DNA from: Pseudomonadota bacterium | GTDB taxonomy: Bacteria; Pseudomonadota; Alphaproteobacteria; Micavibrionales; UBA2020 | DNA length: 17,021 nt | Assembly: GCA_023444705.1 (NCBI GenBank) | Contig: JAEXMB010000079.1 | Coordinates: 1 to 17,021 of the forward strand | Reading direction: 5' to 3' | Shown here: piece after piece, positions 6,072-14,150 of the stretch | Layout of the letters: each line of letters starts with the position of its first letter | Numbering within the stretch: the stretch's first letter is position 1 | Program-made: the position numbers and the translations under genes | The notes under the pieces: generated by a model | Seen by the model: the letters and a program-made list of their open reading frames with translations, nothing else | Told to the model about the DNA's origin: nothing | The model's database searches: none

Positions 6072-6671
6072 TCAGCGGCGCGGCGCGGCGGGCGCGGCGC
6101 CCTTCATCACGGGCGCGGGCCCCGTAAACGGCAACAGCGGCTTGGTATAGACCTGCAGCGTGGTGCCGTCGGGCAGGAGCTTGTCCTTGGCGCTTTGATG
6201 GATATAGCCAAGCGCTTCATGCAGGCCGATGGATTTCTCGTTGTCGGAGAGGATATGCGCCTCGGCGATGTGCTGGCCTTGCGCGCGCTGGTGCGCCTCG
6301 CGCGTGCCGACAAGGGCCTTGCCAATGCCCCTGCCGCCGAAATCCTGATGCGTGATGACGCTGCCGTTAAAGCCGTCTTTGGTGGTGATGATGCCCGCAG
6401 GCGCGCTATTGGCAAAGGCCAGCCAGCCGCCGCCCGTGGCTGTGGGATCAAGGCTGGCTTTGACCAGATTGCGCGCCTCCTCAGCGGCCCAGGGTTTGAC
6501 TTTTTCGTTATTGAGGACGTGGATAATCGCCTCTTCGTCGCCCGGCTGGATGGCGCGCAGCGTGATGCCTTCTTTCAGTGTGGCCTGCACGCTCCGCGCC
6601 GCCGCGGCAAGGTCGGGGCGCAGGCGGTCGACGTTTGGAATGTCAGGGCAGAACTTGCTCATGAAAATCAT
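6072..6671 (-). CDS. GNAT-family N-acetyltransferase
   Basis: 199 residues from the ATG at 6671, or 196 from the in-frame ATG at 6662 (MSKF). GNAT enzymes transfer an acetyl group from acetyl-CoA to an amine of a small molecule or protein. Seen: GITLRAIQPGDEEAIIHVL (residues 35-53) is the usual first strand and helix; THQDFGGRGIGKALVGTR contains the acetyl-CoA pyrophosphate-binding R/Q-x-x-G-x-G motif (around residues 112-117); NEKSIGLHEALGYI (about 144-157) is the motif B helix and loop. There are 25-30 additional N-terminal residues and a Pro/Ala-rich tail ending PAAPRR. No strong ribosome site precedes either start, and a small hairpin lies where it should be. Acceptor substrate cannot be predicted. 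It is divergent from the mdh operon. Confidence 0.85.
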   Translation of the reverse strand: MIFMSKFCPDIPNVDRLRPDLAAAARSVQATLKEGITLRAIQPGDEEAIIHVLNNEKVKPWAAEEARNLVKASLDPTATGGGWLAFANSAPAGIITTKDGFNGSVITHQDFGGRGIGKALVGTREAHQRAQGQHIAEAHILSDNEKSIGLHEALGYIHQSAKDKLLPDGTTLQVYTKPLLPFTGPAPVMKGAAPAAPRR

Positions 6672-6674
6672 CTG

Positions 6675-6692
6675 ATTACAAAGAATTGTAAT
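6675..6692. promoter_or_regulatory. Inverted repeat directly before the GNAT start codon
   Basis: ATTACAA (6675-6681) and TTGTAAT (6686-6692) are exact complements around AGAA. The repeat sits 3-21 nt upstream of the ATG at 6671, so in RNA it would cover the ribosome-binding region, which lacks a clear Shine-Dalgarno sequence. As DNA it has the look of an AT-rich dyad operator. Confidence 0.4.
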
Positions 6693-6707
6693 TTAATTAT
6701 GTTAATG

Positions 6708-6722
6708 AGCGCTTAAAGCGCT
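6708..6722. promoter_or_regulatory. 15-bp palindrome in the GNAT/mdh divergent region
   Basis: AGCGCTT and AAGCGCT (6708-6714 and 6716-6722) flank a single central A, giving a perfect dyad. It lies about 37 nt from the GNAT start and 143 nt from the mdh start, a suitable place for an operator controlling either direction. No recognised regulator can be assigned. The rest of the 194-nt gap shows no convincing -35/-10 pair for mdh. Confidence 0.4.
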
Positions 6723-6865
6723 AGCGGCAGGGGCGCGATGAATGCTTTTGCCCATGAAAAAGCCGTCTTGCAGCCACTGTTTATTCACACTTTTTGTGCT
6801 AGTTTGGGCGCGGTTGATTCCATCCCGCAGTGCGGCAACGCGCTCAAAACATTTAGGAAAATATC

Positions 6866-7825
6866 ATGTCTCGTAAAAAAATCGCACTCGTTGGCGCAGG
6901 TCAGATCGGCGGCACGCTGGCACTTCTCGCAGGTCTCAAGCAACTGGGCGACATCGTCCTCGTCGACATCGCCGAAGGTGTTCCGCAGGGCAAGGCGCTC
7001 GACATCGCCGAGGCCGCACCGGTCGAAGGTTTCGATGCGCTCGTCACCGGCAGCAACGATTACAGCGCCATCAAGGGTGCGGACGTTGTGATTGTCACCG
7101 CCGGCGTTCCGCGCAAACCGGGCATGAGCCGCGACGACCTGATCGGCATCAACACCGGCGTCATCAAGACCGTGGGCGAGAACATCAAACAACACGCGCC
7201 CAACGCCTTCGTCATCGTCATCACCAACCCGCTCGACGTCATGGTCGGCATCATGCAGGAGGTCACAGGCTTTGACCCCGCGAAAGTTGTCGGCATGGCC
7301 GGCGTGCTTGACAGCGCGCGCTTCCGCCACTTCCTGGCCGATGAATTCAAGGTGTCGGTCGAAGACGTCACCGCCTTCGTTCTCGGCGGTCACGGCGACA
7401 CGATGGTGCCGCTGGTGCGCTATTCCACTGTTGCGGGCATTCCGCTGCCCGACCTCGTGAAGATGAAATGGACCTCGCAGGAAAAACTCGACGCTATCGT
7501 CCAGCGCACGCGCGACGGCGGTGCCGAAATCGTGGCACTGCTCAAAACCGGCTCGGCGTTCTACGCGCCTGCATCGTCGGCGATCGCGATGGCTGAAAGC
7601 TACCTGCTCGACAAGAAGCGCGTATTGCCCTGTGCGGCACAGCTTAACGGCCAATACGGCGTGAAGGGTCTTTACATCGGCGTGCCCGTCGTTATCGGCG
7701 CCAAGGGTGTCGAGAAGATCATCGAGGTCGAGCTCAACGGCGAGGAAAAAGCCATGTTCACCAAATCGGTGGATGCGGTGAAATCGCTGGTCGAGGTCGC
7801 CAAGAACCTCAAGCCCGCCGCCTAA
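6866..7825 (+). CDS. mdh: Malate dehydrogenase (NAD-dependent, LDH-like type)
   Basis: 319 residues, normal for the lactate-dehydrogenase-like malate dehydrogenases of Alphaproteobacteria. It oxidises malate to oxaloacetate with NAD in the cytoplasmic TCA cycle. Seen: the Rossmann motif VGAGQIGG (residues 9-16) with D34 at the end of the second strand, favouring NAD over NADP; the mobile loop GVPRKPGMSRDDL with substrate-binding R83 and R89, where R83 (not Gln) marks malate rather than lactate specificity; NPLD (N121), DSARFR (R152) and the catalytic GGHGDT (H176). The ATG has an AGGAAA ribosome site. It is the first gene of the mdh-sucCDAB operon, 32 nt ahead of sucC, so malate oxidation and the 2-oxoglutarate to succinate steps are expressed together. 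Confidence 0.97.
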   Translation: MSRKKIALVGAGQIGGTLALLAGLKQLGDIVLVDIAEGVPQGKALDIAEAAPVEGFDALVTGSNDYSAIKGADVVIVTAGVPRKPGMSRDDLIGINTGVIKTVGENIKQHAPNAFVIVITNPLDVMVGIMQEVTGFDPAKVVGMAGVLDSARFRHFLADEFKVSVEDVTAFVLGGHGDTMVPLVRYSTVAGIPLPDLVKMKWTSQEKLDAIVQRTRDGGAEIVALLKTGSAFYAPASSAIAMAESYLLDKKRVLPCAAQLNGQYGVKGLYIGVPVVIGAKGVEKIIEVELNGEEKAMFTKSVDAVKSLVEVAKNLKPAA

Positions 7826-7857
7826 CAGAATTTTTAACCACCAAGGAAACCGAACAC

Positions 7858-9030
7858 ATGAATATCCATGAGTATCAGGCCAAGGAACTGCTGAAGGCGC
7901 GCGGTATTCCCGTCGCACAGGGCGGCGTGGCCTACACCGTCGAAGAAGCCGTCGAAGTGGCCAAGAAACTCCCCGGCCCCGTCTACGTCGTCAAGGCGCA
8001 GATCCACGCGGGTGGCCGCGGCAAGGGCGGTGGCGTCAAGGTTGTCAAATCCATCGACGACGTGAAAGAAGCCGCAACCAAAATCCTCGGCATGCAGCTG
8101 GTCACCCACCAGACCGGCCCGCAAGGTCAGGAAGTGCGCCGCCTTTACATCGAGGAAGGTTGCGACATCGGCCGCGAACTCTATCTTGGCCTGCTGATCG
8201 ACCGCGCGACGTCGCGCGTGACCATCATGGCCTCGACCGAGGGCGGCATGGAGATCGAGGAAGTCGCCGAGGCGCACCCCGAGAAAATCCTCAAGGTCGT
8301 GGTCGATCCGGCTGTCGGCTTTCAGGCGTTTCAGGGCCGCGAGATCGCCTTCGCGCTCGGCTTAGAGGGCAAGCAGGTCAACAAATGCGTTGATCTGGTC
8401 GGCAAGATGTACAACGCCTTCATCGACATGGACGCGTCGATCGTGGAGATCAACCCGCTGGTTGTGACCAAGGCGGGCGACATCATGCCGCTCGATGCCA
8501 AGATCAACTTTGACGAGAACGCGCTGTTCCGTCACAAGGACATCGAAGAGCTGCGCGACATCGCCGAGGAAGATCCGGCGGAAAGCCGCGCCAAGAACCA
8601 CGAGCTGAACTACGTCAAGCTGACCGGCAACATCGGCTGTATGGTCAACGGCGCGGGGCTTGCGATGGCGACGATGGACATCATCAAGCTCTATGGCGGC
8701 GACCCCGCCAACTTCCTTGATGTCGGCGGCGGCGCGACCAAAGACCGCGTGGCCGAGGCTTTCCGCATCATCCTGTCCGATCCCAACGTCGAAGGCATTC
8801 TTGTGAATATCTTCGGCGGCATCATGCGTTGCGACGTCATCGCCGAAGGCGTCATCACTGCCGCGCGCGAACTGGGGCTGACCATGCCGCTCGTCGTGCG
8901 CCTTGAAGGCACCAACGTCGACAAGGGCAAAAAGCTCCTGAAAGAGTCGGGGCTCAACATCATCGCCGCGGACAACCTTGCAGATGCTGCACAAAAGGTC
9001 GTCGGTGCGGTCAAAGCGGAGGCTGCATAA
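7858..9030 (+). CDS. sucC: Succinyl-CoA synthetase (ADP-forming) subunit beta
   Basis: 390 residues, usual length. With SucD it interconverts succinyl-CoA and succinate while making ATP or GTP. Seen: N-terminal ATP-grasp fold starting MNIHEYQAKELLK; the glycine-rich nucleotide-binding loop AGGRGKGGGVK (residues 51-61); DASIVEINPLVVTK with the Glu and Asn that coordinate the magnesium ion of the nucleotide; and a C-terminal CoA-ligase domain with GNIGCMVNGAGLAM, FLDVGGGA and VNIFGGIMRCD, which contacts the alpha subunit. AAGGAAA precedes the start. The stop is only 2 nt from the sucD start, and the sucD ribosome site lies within this coding sequence, implying coupled translation and balanced subunits. 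Confidence 0.97.
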   Translation: MNIHEYQAKELLKARGIPVAQGGVAYTVEEAVEVAKKLPGPVYVVKAQIHAGGRGKGGGVKVVKSIDDVKEAATKILGMQLVTHQTGPQGQEVRRLYIEEGCDIGRELYLGLLIDRATSRVTIMASTEGGMEIEEVAEAHPEKILKVVVDPAVGFQAFQGREIAFALGLEGKQVNKCVDLVGKMYNAFIDMDASIVEINPLVVTKAGDIMPLDAKINFDENALFRHKDIEELRDIAEEDPAESRAKNHELNYVKLTGNIGCMVNGAGLAMATMDIIKLYGGDPANFLDVGGGATKDRVAEAFRIILSDPNVEGILVNIFGGIMRCDVIAEGVITAARELGLTMPLVVRLEGTNVDKGKKLLKESGLNIIAADNLADAAQKVVGAVKAEAA

Positions 9031-9032
9031 CA

Positions 9033-9914
9033 ATGTCAGTACTGATCAACAAAGACACCAAAGTGATTTGCCAGGGCTTTACGGGTGCCCAGGGCACCTT
9101 CCACTCCGAGCAAGCGCTTGCTTACGGCACCAAGATGGTCGGCGGCGTAACCCCCGGCAAGGGCGGCACCAAGCACCTTGACCTGCCGGTGTTCAACACC
9201 GTCAAGGAAGCGGTGGCGCAAACCGGTGCCAATGCGTCTGTGATCTACGTGCCGCCTCCGTTCGCGGCGGATGCGATCCTCGAGGCGATCGACGCCAACA
9301 TCGAGCTGATCATCTGCATCACCGAGGGTATTCCTGTGCTGGATATGGTCAAGGTCAAGCGCAAGCTGGCGAATTCCAACTCGCGCCTGATCGGCCCCAA
9401 CTGTCCTGGCGTCATTACGCCCGGCGAGTGCAAGATCGGCATCATGCCCGGCCACATCCACAAACGTGGCAAGGTCGGCATCGTGTCGCGCTCGGGCACG
9501 CTGACGTACGAGGCGGTTGCGCAAACCACCGCCAACGGCCTTGGCCAGACGACCTGCATCGGTATCGGCGGCGACCCCGTCAACGGCACCAGCTTTATCG
9601 ATGCGATCCAGCTGTTCCTTGACGATCCTGAAACCGAAGCCATCCTGATGATCGGCGAGATCGGCGGCAGCGGCGAGGAAGACGCGGCTGAATTCGTGAA
9701 AAACAACGCCAAGAAAAAACCTATGGCCGGCTTCATCGCCGGCGTGACGGCGCCCCCGGGCCGCCGCATGGGCCATGCCGGCGCGATCATCGCGGGCGGC
9801 AAGGGCGGTGCCGAAGACAAGATCAAGGCAATGAAGGATGCCGGCATGGTTATGGCCGACAGCCCCGCGGGCCTTGGCGACGCCATCATGAAGGCGTTGA
9901 AGGCTGCTGCTTAA
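9033..9914 (+). CDS. sucD: Succinyl-CoA synthetase (ADP-forming) subunit alpha
   Basis: 293 residues, usual length. The alpha subunit binds CoA and carries the phosphohistidine intermediate of the reaction. Seen: the CoA-binding N-terminal domain with GFTGAQGTFHSEQA (residues 15-28) and TPGKGGTKHLDLPVF; SRLIGPNCPGVITPGECKIGIMP; SRSGTLTYE; and the active-site loop RRMGHAGAIIAGGKG, in which H248 is the residue phosphorylated. A GGAGG ribosome site (9018-9022) inside the end of sucC serves this start. The C-terminus is complete and 75 nt separate it from sucA, the widest gap in the operon, which contains an inverted repeat. Confidence 0.97.
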   Translation: MSVLINKDTKVICQGFTGAQGTFHSEQALAYGTKMVGGVTPGKGGTKHLDLPVFNTVKEAVAQTGANASVIYVPPPFAADAILEAIDANIELIICITEGIPVLDMVKVKRKLANSNSRLIGPNCPGVITPGECKIGIMPGHIHKRGKVGIVSRSGTLTYEAVAQTTANGLGQTTCIGIGGDPVNGTSFIDAIQLFLDDPETEAILMIGEIGGSGEEDAAEFVKNNAKKKPMAGFIAGVTAPPGRRMGHAGAIIAGGKGGAEDKIKAMKDAGMVMADSPAGLGDAIMKALKAAA

Positions 9915-9934
9915 ATAAAACCAACACTGGTGTG

Positions 9935-9965
9935 CCGGAAGCGGGCGGGAACGTCCGTCTTCCGG
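9935..9965 (+). promoter_or_regulatory. Stem-loop in the sucD-sucA spacer
   Basis: CCGGAAG (9935-9941) and CTTCCGG (9959-9965) are exact complements; inside them CGGG (9946-9949) can pair with TCCG (9954-9957) around AACG, using one G-U pair. No T-run follows, so it is not an intrinsic terminator. It lies 24 nt before the sucA ATG and could be an RNA processing or stability element that sets the sucCD to sucAB ratio. Confidence 0.4.
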
Positions 9966-9989
9966 TTCACTGCAACAGAAGAAATACAC

Positions 9990-12863
9990 ATGTCACGCGA
10001 CGCATTGAGCTTTTTGTCCGCAACCAACCCCGAATATCTGGCCGAGTTGTATGGCCGTTATTCCAAGGACCCCAACAGCATCGACCAAAGCTGGGCCGAG
10101 CTGTTCAAGTCGCTGGGGGATGAGGCGACCAGCCTGCTCGCGGAACTCAAGGGTGCCAGCTGGCGCCCGTCGCAGGACAAGATCACCGCAGTTTTGAACC
10201 TGCCCGCCAATGACGGCGACGCGCCTGCCAAAGCAGGCAAGGGCGGTAAAACCGACAAAGGCGCAAAGCCTGCAAGCGTGCCCGATGCGCAAGCGGCGGC
10301 GGACAGTCTGCGCGCCTTCCGCCTTGTGCGCGCCTTTATGGAGCGCGGCCACATGCAGGCCGATCTTGACCCGCTGGGCCTGATGCCGCGCACCTACCAC
10401 CCCGAGCTTGACTACAAAACCTATGGTTTTAGCGATGCCGACCTTGGCAAGCAGATCCAGCTCGGCGGCCTGCTTGGCATGGACAGCGCCACGTTGCAGC
10501 AGATCATCGACAGCGTCACGCAAACCTATTGCGGCACTATCGGTGCCGAGTTCATGCACATCATGGACCCCGAGCAAAAAGACTGGCTGATGACGCGCTT
10601 CCGCCAGACGCGCAACCGTCCGGCCTATGCCAACGACAAAAAGCGCCATCTGCTCGAGCGCCTGACGGCGGCGGAGGGGTTTGAAAAATTCCTCGACACC
10701 AAATTCACCGGCACCAAGCGTTTTGGCCTTGAAGGTGGCGAAGTCACCATCAACGCGATCGAGGAATTTATCAACCAGTCCGCACAGATCGGTGTCGAGG
10801 AAGTCGTCATCGGCATGGCTCACCGCGGCCGCCTGAACGTGCTGACCAACGTGATGGGCAAATCGTTCACTGCCATGTTCTCGGAATTCCAAGGTACCTC
10901 GGCCAAGCCCGACGATGTGCAGGGTTCGGGCGACGTGAAATACCACCTTGGCACATCATCCGACCGCGATTTCGGCGGCAAGATGGTGCATTTGACGCTG
11001 ACCCCCAACCCTTCGCACCTTGAATTCGTCGATCCGGTCGTCGTGGGCCGCGTGCGCGCCAAGCAGCGCCTGCGCAACGACGAGGAACGCAGCAAGGTCA
11101 TGGGTATTCTCATCCACGGTGACGCGGCACTGGCCGGTCAGGGCATCGTGCCTGAAACCCTGATGATGAGCGAATTGCCGGGTTACCGCACCGGCGGCAC
11201 CGCCCATATCGTCATCAACAACCAGATCGGCTTTACCACTGCGCCGTTGTTCTCGCGCTCGGGCCAGTATTGCACCGAAGTCGCCAAGATGACGCAGGCG
11301 CCGATCTTCCACGTCAATGGCGACGATGTCGAAGCTGTCGTGCATGTGGCCGAAATCGCGGCGGAATTCCGCCAGCGTTTCAAGAAAGACGTCTTTATCG
11401 ACATCGTCTGCTACCGCCGCCACGGCCACAACGAAATCGACGAACCTGCCTTCACCCAGCCCGACATGTACAAAGTCATCAAGGGCAAGCCGACCGTGCG
11501 CACGCTCTATGCGCAAAAACTGTCGAGCGAGGGCAGCGTCACCGACGGCGACCAGATCCTGGCCGACCTCAATGCGCGTCTTGAAAAAGACTTCCAGGCC
11601 GCAACCAGCTACAAGCCCAACCGTGCTGATATGCTCGAAGGCAACTGGACAGGCCTCAAGGTCGCTTATGGCGACGACCGCCGCGGCAACACCGCGGTCA
11701 AGAAAGACGTGCTGAAACAGGTCATCGACGCCATCACCAGCGTGCCGGAAGGTTTTGACCTTAACAGCAAGATCGCCCGCCAGCTTGAAGCCAAGAAAAA
11801 GATGTTCGAGAGCGGCGAAGGCTTTGACTGGGCCACCGCCGAGGCGCTGGCTTTTGGCTCGCTTGCGCTTGAAGGCTTCCCCGTGCGCCTGTCCGGTCAG
11901 GATTGCGGCCGCGGCACCTTCAGCCAGCGTCATTGCGCGCTGACCGACCAGACCACCGAACAGCGCTATATCCCGCTGAACAACATCGCGCCGGGCAAAC
12001 AGGCGACGTTTGAAGTCCACGACAGCCCGCTGTCGGAATGCGGCGTGCTTGGGTTTGAATACGGCTACACCACCGCCGACCCGAAATCGCTGGTGCTGTG
12101 GGAAGGCCAGTTCGGCGATTTCGTCAACGGCGCGCAGGTCATCATCGACCAGTTCATCGCCAGTGCGGAAACCAAATGGCTGCGCATGTCGGGTCTTGTC
12201 ATGCTGTTGCCCCACGGTTTTGAAGGGCAGGGGCCGGAGCATTCCTCGGGCAGACTCGAACGCTTCCTGCAACTCTGCGCCGAAGACAACTGGCAGGTGG
12301 CGAATTGCTCCACCCCCGCCAACTATTATCACATCCTGCGCCGCCAGATGCAGCGCGACTTCCGCAAGCCGCTGATCATCATGACGCCGAAATCGCTGTT
12401 GCGTCACAAGCTCTGCGTGTCGAAACTGTCGGACTTCACCGAAGGTTCGTCGTTCCACCGCGTGCTGGGCGACGACAGCAAGCTGAGCAAGAAGGTCAAG
12501 CGCGTGGTCATCTGCTCGGGCAAGGTTTACTACGATCTGTTTGAAATGCGCGAAAAAGCGCAGATCGACGACATCGCGCTGGTGCGTCTTGAGCAGTTCT
12601 ATCCCTTCCCGGAAAAGCCGCTGGCGCAGGAACTGGCAAAATATCCCAACGCAGACGTCGTCTGGTGCCAGGAAGAACCTGCCAACCAGGGTGGCTGGTG
12701 GTTCGTGGACCGCCGCATCGAAGCGACGCTGGCCTCGATCAAGCACAAGGCGGGCCGCCCCGTCTATGTCGGACGTCCCGATGCTGCAGCCCCTGCGACC
12801 GGATCGCTCAAACAACACAACAATGAACAGGCGGCACTCGTGAATGCTGCCCTGATGCTCTGA
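9990..12863 (+). CDS. sucA: 2-oxoglutarate dehydrogenase E1 component (thiamine diphosphate-dependent)
   Basis: 957 residues. E1 decarboxylates 2-oxoglutarate with thiamine diphosphate and transfers the succinyl group to the lipoyl arm of SucB. The ATG at 9990 is preferred over the in-frame one at 9930: AGAAGAAA lies just upstream, and the N-terminus (MSRDALSFLSATNPEYLAEL) is the family's usual E2-binding segment, whereas the 20 extra residues look like translated leader. Seen: an Ala/Lys/Gly-rich linker (about 75-100); YGFSDADLGKQI; IGMAHRGRLNVL (274-285); TSSDRDFGG and LTPNPSHLEFVDPVVVGRVRA; HGDAA (376-380) through INNQIGFTT (409-417), which form the thiamine diphosphate and magnesium site; and the C-terminal transketolase-like region with HSSGRLERFLQLCAEDNWQV, ending in CQEEPANQGGW. 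Complete and intact. E3 (lpd) is not in this window. Confidence 0.97.
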   Translation: MSRDALSFLSATNPEYLAELYGRYSKDPNSIDQSWAELFKSLGDEATSLLAELKGASWRPSQDKITAVLNLPANDGDAPAKAGKGGKTDKGAKPASVPDAQAAADSLRAFRLVRAFMERGHMQADLDPLGLMPRTYHPELDYKTYGFSDADLGKQIQLGGLLGMDSATLQQIIDSVTQTYCGTIGAEFMHIMDPEQKDWLMTRFRQTRNRPAYANDKKRHLLERLTAAEGFEKFLDTKFTGTKRFGLEGGEVTINAIEEFINQSAQIGVEEVVIGMAHRGRLNVLTNVMGKSFTAMFSEFQGTSAKPDDVQGSGDVKYHLGTSSDRDFGGKMVHLTLTPNPSHLEFVDPVVVGRVRAKQRLRNDEERSKVMGILIHGDAALAGQGIVPETLMMSELPGYRTGGTAHIVINNQIGFTTAPLFSRSGQYCTEVAKMTQAPIFHVNGDDVEAVVHVAEIAAEFRQRFKKDVFIDIVCYRRHGHNEIDEPAFTQPDMYKVIKGKPTVRTLYAQKLSSEGSVTDGDQILADLNARLEKDFQAATSYKPNRADMLEGNWTGLKVAYGDDRRGNTAVKKDVLKQVIDAITSVPEGFDLNSKIARQLEAKKKMFESGEGFDWATAEALAFGSLALEGFPVRLSGQDCGRGTFSQRHCALTDQTTEQRYIPLNNIAPGKQATFEVHDSPLSECGVLGFEYGYTTADPKSLVLWEGQFGDFVNGAQVIIDQFIASAETKWLRMSGLVMLLPHGFEGQGPEHSSGRLERFLQLCAEDNWQVANCSTPANYYHILRRQMQRDFRKPLIIMTPKSLLRHKLCVSKLSDFTEGSSFHRVLGDDSKLSKKVKRVVICSGKVYYDLFEMREKAQIDDIALVRLEQFYPFPEKPLAQELAKYPNADVVWCQEEPANQGGWWFVDRRIEATLASIKHKAGRPVYVGRPDAAAPATGSLKQHNNEQAALVNAALML

Positions 12864-12892
12864 AGAATTGAACACAAGAAAAGGAAACTGTC

Positions 12893-14128
12893 ATGTCTGC
12901 TGAAATCGTCGTCCCCAGCCTCGGTGAATCCGTATCCGAAGCGACCGTGGCGCGCTGGCTGAAAAAAGTCGGCGATGCCGTCGCCGTGGATGAGCCGCTG
13001 GTCGAACTTGAAACCGACAAGGTGACACTGGAAGTCAACGCGCAGGCCGCGGGCACGCTGAAAGAGATCAAGGTCGAAACCGGCGGCAACGTCGAGGTCG
13101 GCGCCGTGCTGGGCGTCATCGGCGAAGGTGCTGCCGCACCGGCGCCCGCCAAGAAAGACGATGCCAAGGCCGAGCAGAAAAAGCCCGCCGCAGGGCCTGA
13201 GCCGATAGCACAAAAAGCGGCCAGCAAGCCTGCCAGCAACGATACGTTCCTCTCCCCCGCCGTGCGCAAGCTGGTCGATGACAATAACGTCGACACCAGC
13301 GGCATCAGCGGCACCGGCAAAGACGGCCGCCTGACCAAAGGCGACGTGCTTGAGGCGCTCAACAGCCCGCAAAAAACGGCAGCACCCGCTGCCAAGGCAC
13401 CGGCGGCGGCACGCAGCACAGCCAAGGCGGAGCGCGAAGAGCGCGTCAAGATGACCCGCCTGCGCCAGCGTATTGCCGAACGCCTGAAGGAAGCGCAAAA
13501 CACCGCCGCCATGCTCACGACCTTTAACGAGGTCGACATGAGCCACGTGATGGCGCTGCGCAACCAGTACAAGGAAAGCTTTGAGAAAAAGCACGGCGTG
13601 AAGCTTGGCTTCATGTCTTTCTTCGTCAAGGCCGCCATTCAGGCGCTCAAGGACTTCCCCGCCGTGAACGCCGAGATTGACGGCACCGACATCGTCTACA
13701 AAAACTACTACGACATCGGCGTTGCGGTTTCGACCCCGACGGGCCTTGTCGTTCCCGTGGTGCGCGATGCGGACGTGAAAGGCTTCGCGTCGATCGAAAA
13801 AGAGATCGGCGATCTTGGCCTGCGCGCGCGCGATGGCAAGCTTGGCCTTGACGAGCTGTCGGGTGGCACCTTCACCATCACCAACGGCGGCGTGTTCGGC
13901 TCGATGATGTCGACGCCGATCATCAATCCGCCGCAATCGGCCATCCTTGGCATGCACGCGACCAAAGAGCGTCCTGTCGTGGTCAACGGCCAGATCGTGA
14001 TCCGCCCGATGATGTATCTGGCGCTCAGCTACGATCACCGCATCATCGACGGCAAGGAGGCGGTGAGCTTCCTCGTCCGCGTCAAGGACGCGATCGAGGA
14101 TCCGCAACGCCTGTTGCTCGATGTCTGA
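12893..14128 (+). CDS. sucB: 2-oxoglutarate dehydrogenase E2 component, dihydrolipoyllysine-residue succinyltransferase
   Basis: 411 residues. It forms the core of the 2-oxoglutarate dehydrogenase complex and moves the succinyl group from the lipoyl arm to CoA. Seen, in order: one lipoyl domain (about 1-78) with the lipoylation motif ETDKVTLEV, K43 being the modified lysine; an Ala/Pro/Lys-rich flexible linker; a peripheral-subunit-binding domain (about 119-156, FLSPAVRKLV through GRLTKGDVLEAL) that docks E1 or E3; a second linker; and the catalytic domain (from about 183) ending in SYDHRIIDG, with catalytic H382 and D386. AAGGAAA lies upstream of the start. It needs a lipoate-attachment enzyme and lpd, neither encoded here. 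The gene after it is a hydrolase, not lpd. Confidence 0.97.
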   Translation: MSAEIVVPSLGESVSEATVARWLKKVGDAVAVDEPLVELETDKVTLEVNAQAAGTLKEIKVETGGNVEVGAVLGVIGEGAAAPAPAKKDDAKAEQKKPAAGPEPIAQKAASKPASNDTFLSPAVRKLVDDNNVDTSGISGTGKDGRLTKGDVLEALNSPQKTAAPAAKAPAAARSTAKAEREERVKMTRLRQRIAERLKEAQNTAAMLTTFNEVDMSHVMALRNQYKESFEKKHGVKLGFMSFFVKAAIQALKDFPAVNAEIDGTDIVYKNYYDIGVAVSTPTGLVVPVVRDADVKGFASIEKEIGDLGLRARDGKLGLDELSGGTFTITNGGVFGSMMSTPIINPPQSAILGMHATKERPVVVNGQIVIRPMMYLALSYDHRIIDGKEAVSFLVRVKDAIEDPQRLLLDV

Positions 14129-14150
14129 TCGTCTGACGACGGAAATCCAC

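Noticed and set aside
6738..7091. Plus-strand 117-codon frame overlapping the mdh start
   Set aside because: Most of it is mdh in another frame, giving a Ser/Arg-rich product with no family resemblance, and no ribosome site is evident.
9930..9989. Upstream start for sucA adding 20 residues
   Set aside because: The added peptide is not like E1 N-termini, spans the spacer stem-loop, and the ATG at 9990 has a purine-rich ribosome site and the typical N-terminal segment.
10956..12875. Very long antisense open frame (639 codons) opposite sucA, with similar long frames opposite zapE, DUF2336, mdh, sucC, sucD and sucB
   Set aside because: These follow from high GC and codon bias in the sense gene. 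Their products are His/Arg/Asp-rich with no recognisable domain, and the sense proteins are unmistakable conserved enzymes.
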